Positions 5,814 through 6,633 of a stretch of DNA of 6,633 nt are shown here, one piece after another. The notes below the pieces were generated by a model, which was not told the origin of the DNA, ran no database searches, and was given only the letters and a program-made list of their open reading frames with translations. Positions within the stretch are counted from its first letter, which is position 1. Each line of letters starts with the position of its first letter. This DNA is from Rhizobiaceae bacterium UBA1291 (GTDB lineage: Bacteria; Pseudomonadota; Alphaproteobacteria; Rhizobiales; Rhizobiaceae): NCBI GenBank assembly GCA_002307905.1, contig DBUL01000259.1, forward strand, positions 1-6,633. Direction: 5' to 3'. Both the position numbers and the translations under genes were made by a program.

Positions 5814-6347
5814 TCACCCTACGCTCTCACCGATCCTCTTGTAGAAGATCGTCGTGTCGCAAGTGCGCCCGTCGGGGAACAGCGCATAATTCGGGATCAC
5901 CCCTGTGCGGCTCCAGCCGAAGTGCTCGTAGATCTTCTCTGCCGGCTCGCCGGTCGCCGTATCGAGCACCAAAAGCGTGCGACCGGCTTGCGCAGCGGCA
6001 TGTTCCGCCGCCTCCATCAGGCGCCGGGACAGGCCGAGCCCGCGGGCCCGGCGATGCACGAGCAGCTTCATCAGGTCGCCGCGATGCGGCTGGTTGGGCT
6101 TCAGTGCGAACCCGACCTGGACCGTGCCGAGAACCCGTCCGACCTCATCCTCGGCCACAACGAGCAGAACTTCACCCCGCCCGACCGCCGCCGCCACGCC
6201 CTGCCAGAAGGGTATGGCATCGTCTGGCCGGTAGGGCGACATGAAGCCGAGCGAGGCGCCGCCCTCGACGCAGTCGGATAGCACCTCGCAGAGGTCGACC
6301 AAGGCGTCCAGAGCTTCTTGTTCGTTGAGCAGGCGGATCGTCGGCAT
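5814..6347 (-). CDS. GNAT family N-acetyltransferase
   Basis: A 177-aa cytoplasmic enzyme expected to transfer the acetyl group of acetyl-CoA to an amine of a small molecule or protein; the substrate is not evident. The GNAT fold can be followed along the chain: N-terminal helices with the DCVEGGASLGFM segment (about 25-36), the strand LLVVAEDEVGRVLGTVQVGF (61-80), and motif A at 91-112, where R100-A-R-G103-L-G105 is the acetyl-CoA pyrophosphate-binding signature. Motif B follows with the strand TLLVLDT and the helix EKIYEHFGW (about 124-145). The C-terminus has NYALFPDG and the FYKRI strand. Length is normal for a single-domain GNAT. The start at 6347 has a GGAG site (6353-6356) 5 bp upstream. 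The gene lies 21 bp behind the cupin-domain gene on the same strand, so the two form an operon and the cupin protein is a likely regulator of it. Confidence 0.92.
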   Translation of the reverse strand: MPTIRLLNEQEALDALVDLCEVLSDCVEGGASLGFMSPYRPDDAIPFWQGVAAAVGRGEVLLVVAEDEVGRVLGTVQVGFALKPNQPHRGDLMKLLVHRRARGLGLSRRLMEAAEHAAAQAGRTLLVLDTATGEPAEKIYEHFGWSRTGVIPNYALFPDGRTCDTTIFYKRIGESVG

Positions 6348-6368
6348 AGAAACTCCGGGGCAGGCGGT

Positions 6369-6633
6369 TCAGCGATGACCGAGATCGATGATCACGGCAT
6401 AGCGGGCGGGCTTGTCCGTCGGGTTCCGGAACCCGTGGACGTCGCCGACATTCATGAACAGGCAGTCGCCGGCCAGAAGCCGGTGCACCGTCTCGCCGAC
6501 GGTCAGTTCCATCTCGCCCTCGAACAGCCAGACATGCTGCGACTGGCTGCGGCTGGCCTGTTGGCCTGGAAAGCTCACTTCGGCACCGGCGGGAAACTCG
6601 ACTTCGACCACGTCGACGCGCGAGCCGGTTCCG
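6369..6633 (-). CDS. Cupin-domain C-terminus, probably of an XRE-cupin transcriptional regulator (partial)
   Basis: The gene is cut by the right edge: the frame is open from the window end to the TGA at 6369-6371, giving 87 complete codons. A GTG at 6611 could be read as a start, but the frame continues upstream with residues that fit the fold (GTGSRVDVVEVEFPAG), so I treat it as internal. The visible part is a small beta-barrel of the cupin type: QHVWLFEGEMELTVG is the first conserved strand pair, and GDCLFMNVGDVHGFRNPTDKPARYAVII is the second motif with its His and Asn. The phrase order FPAG...HVWLFEGEMEL...HRLLAGDC...FRNPT...ARY is the one I know from regulators with an N-terminal XRE helix-turn-helix and a C-terminal ligand-sensing cupin. 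The DNA-binding half is not in the window, so a stand-alone cupin cannot be excluded. Its neighbour 21 bp downstream is the GNAT gene it may control. Confidence 0.75.
   Translation of the reverse strand, partial: GTGSRVDVVEVEFPAGAEVSFPGQQASRSQSQHVWLFEGEMELTVGETVHRLLAGDCLFMNVGDVHGFRNPTDKPARYAVIIDLGHR

Noticed and set aside
6369..6611. A complete 80-aa cupin gene starting at the GTG at 6611
   Set aside because: The frame stays open to the window edge with residues that fit the start of the cupin fold, so the GTG is most likely an internal valine.

Overview
The window is GC-rich, densely coded DNA that most resembles an alphaproteobacterial chromosome or megaplasmid, probably of the order Hyphomicrobiales (Rhizobiales). 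The best clue is the gene at 4167-5192. Its product has the same length (341 aa) and nearly the same motifs as I remember for the acetylpolyamine amidohydrolase of Mycoplana ramosa, a member of that order. The genus cannot be fixed from this sequence alone. Every complete gene lies on the minus strand; only the EAL fragment at the left edge is on the plus strand. I see no rRNA, tRNA, CRISPR array, insertion sequence or phage gene.

Layout from left to right. (1) 1-321 (+) is the 3' end of a cyclic-di-GMP phosphodiesterase (EAL) gene, convergent with the next gene. (2) 376-3956 (-) is a two-gene operon. The upstream gene encodes a 674-aa exported protein: signal peptide, bacterial SH3 domain, low-complexity linker, then three similar alpha/beta modules joined by acidic or Pro/Ala linkers. 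The downstream gene overlaps it by 4 bp (ATGA) and encodes a 519-aa exported protein: a long helical body followed by a Gly/Ser-rich beta-strand domain. I know no function for this pair, and it is the least explained part of the window. (3) 3957-4166 is a non-coding leader holding a perfect TTGAC-N4-GTCAA palindrome inside a possible weak promoter. (4) 4167-5192 (-) encodes acetylpolyamine amidohydrolase (class II HDAC-like), with all zinc ligands and catalytic residues present. (5) 5312-5698 (-) encodes a small exported six-cysteine protein with a CxxCCxxC cluster. It is flanked by two perfect hairpins, one after its stop and one in its leader. (6) 5814-6633 (-) is the end of another operon: the C-terminal cupin part of a probable XRE-cupin regulator (cut by the window edge), followed 21 bp later by a GNAT acetyltransferase.

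Functional reading. Three of the six genes encode exported proteins of unknown or structural-type function. Two encode small-molecule acetyl-transfer chemistry: a deacetylase of acetylated polyamines, and an N-acetyltransferase whose substrate is unknown and which is probably controlled by the neighbouring cupin regulator. The genes look like four separate transcription units rather than one pathway. I see no strong sign of recent transfer or of a complete novel defence or mobile system. The best candidate for something undescribed is the SH3/triple-module plus beta-domain secreted pair.
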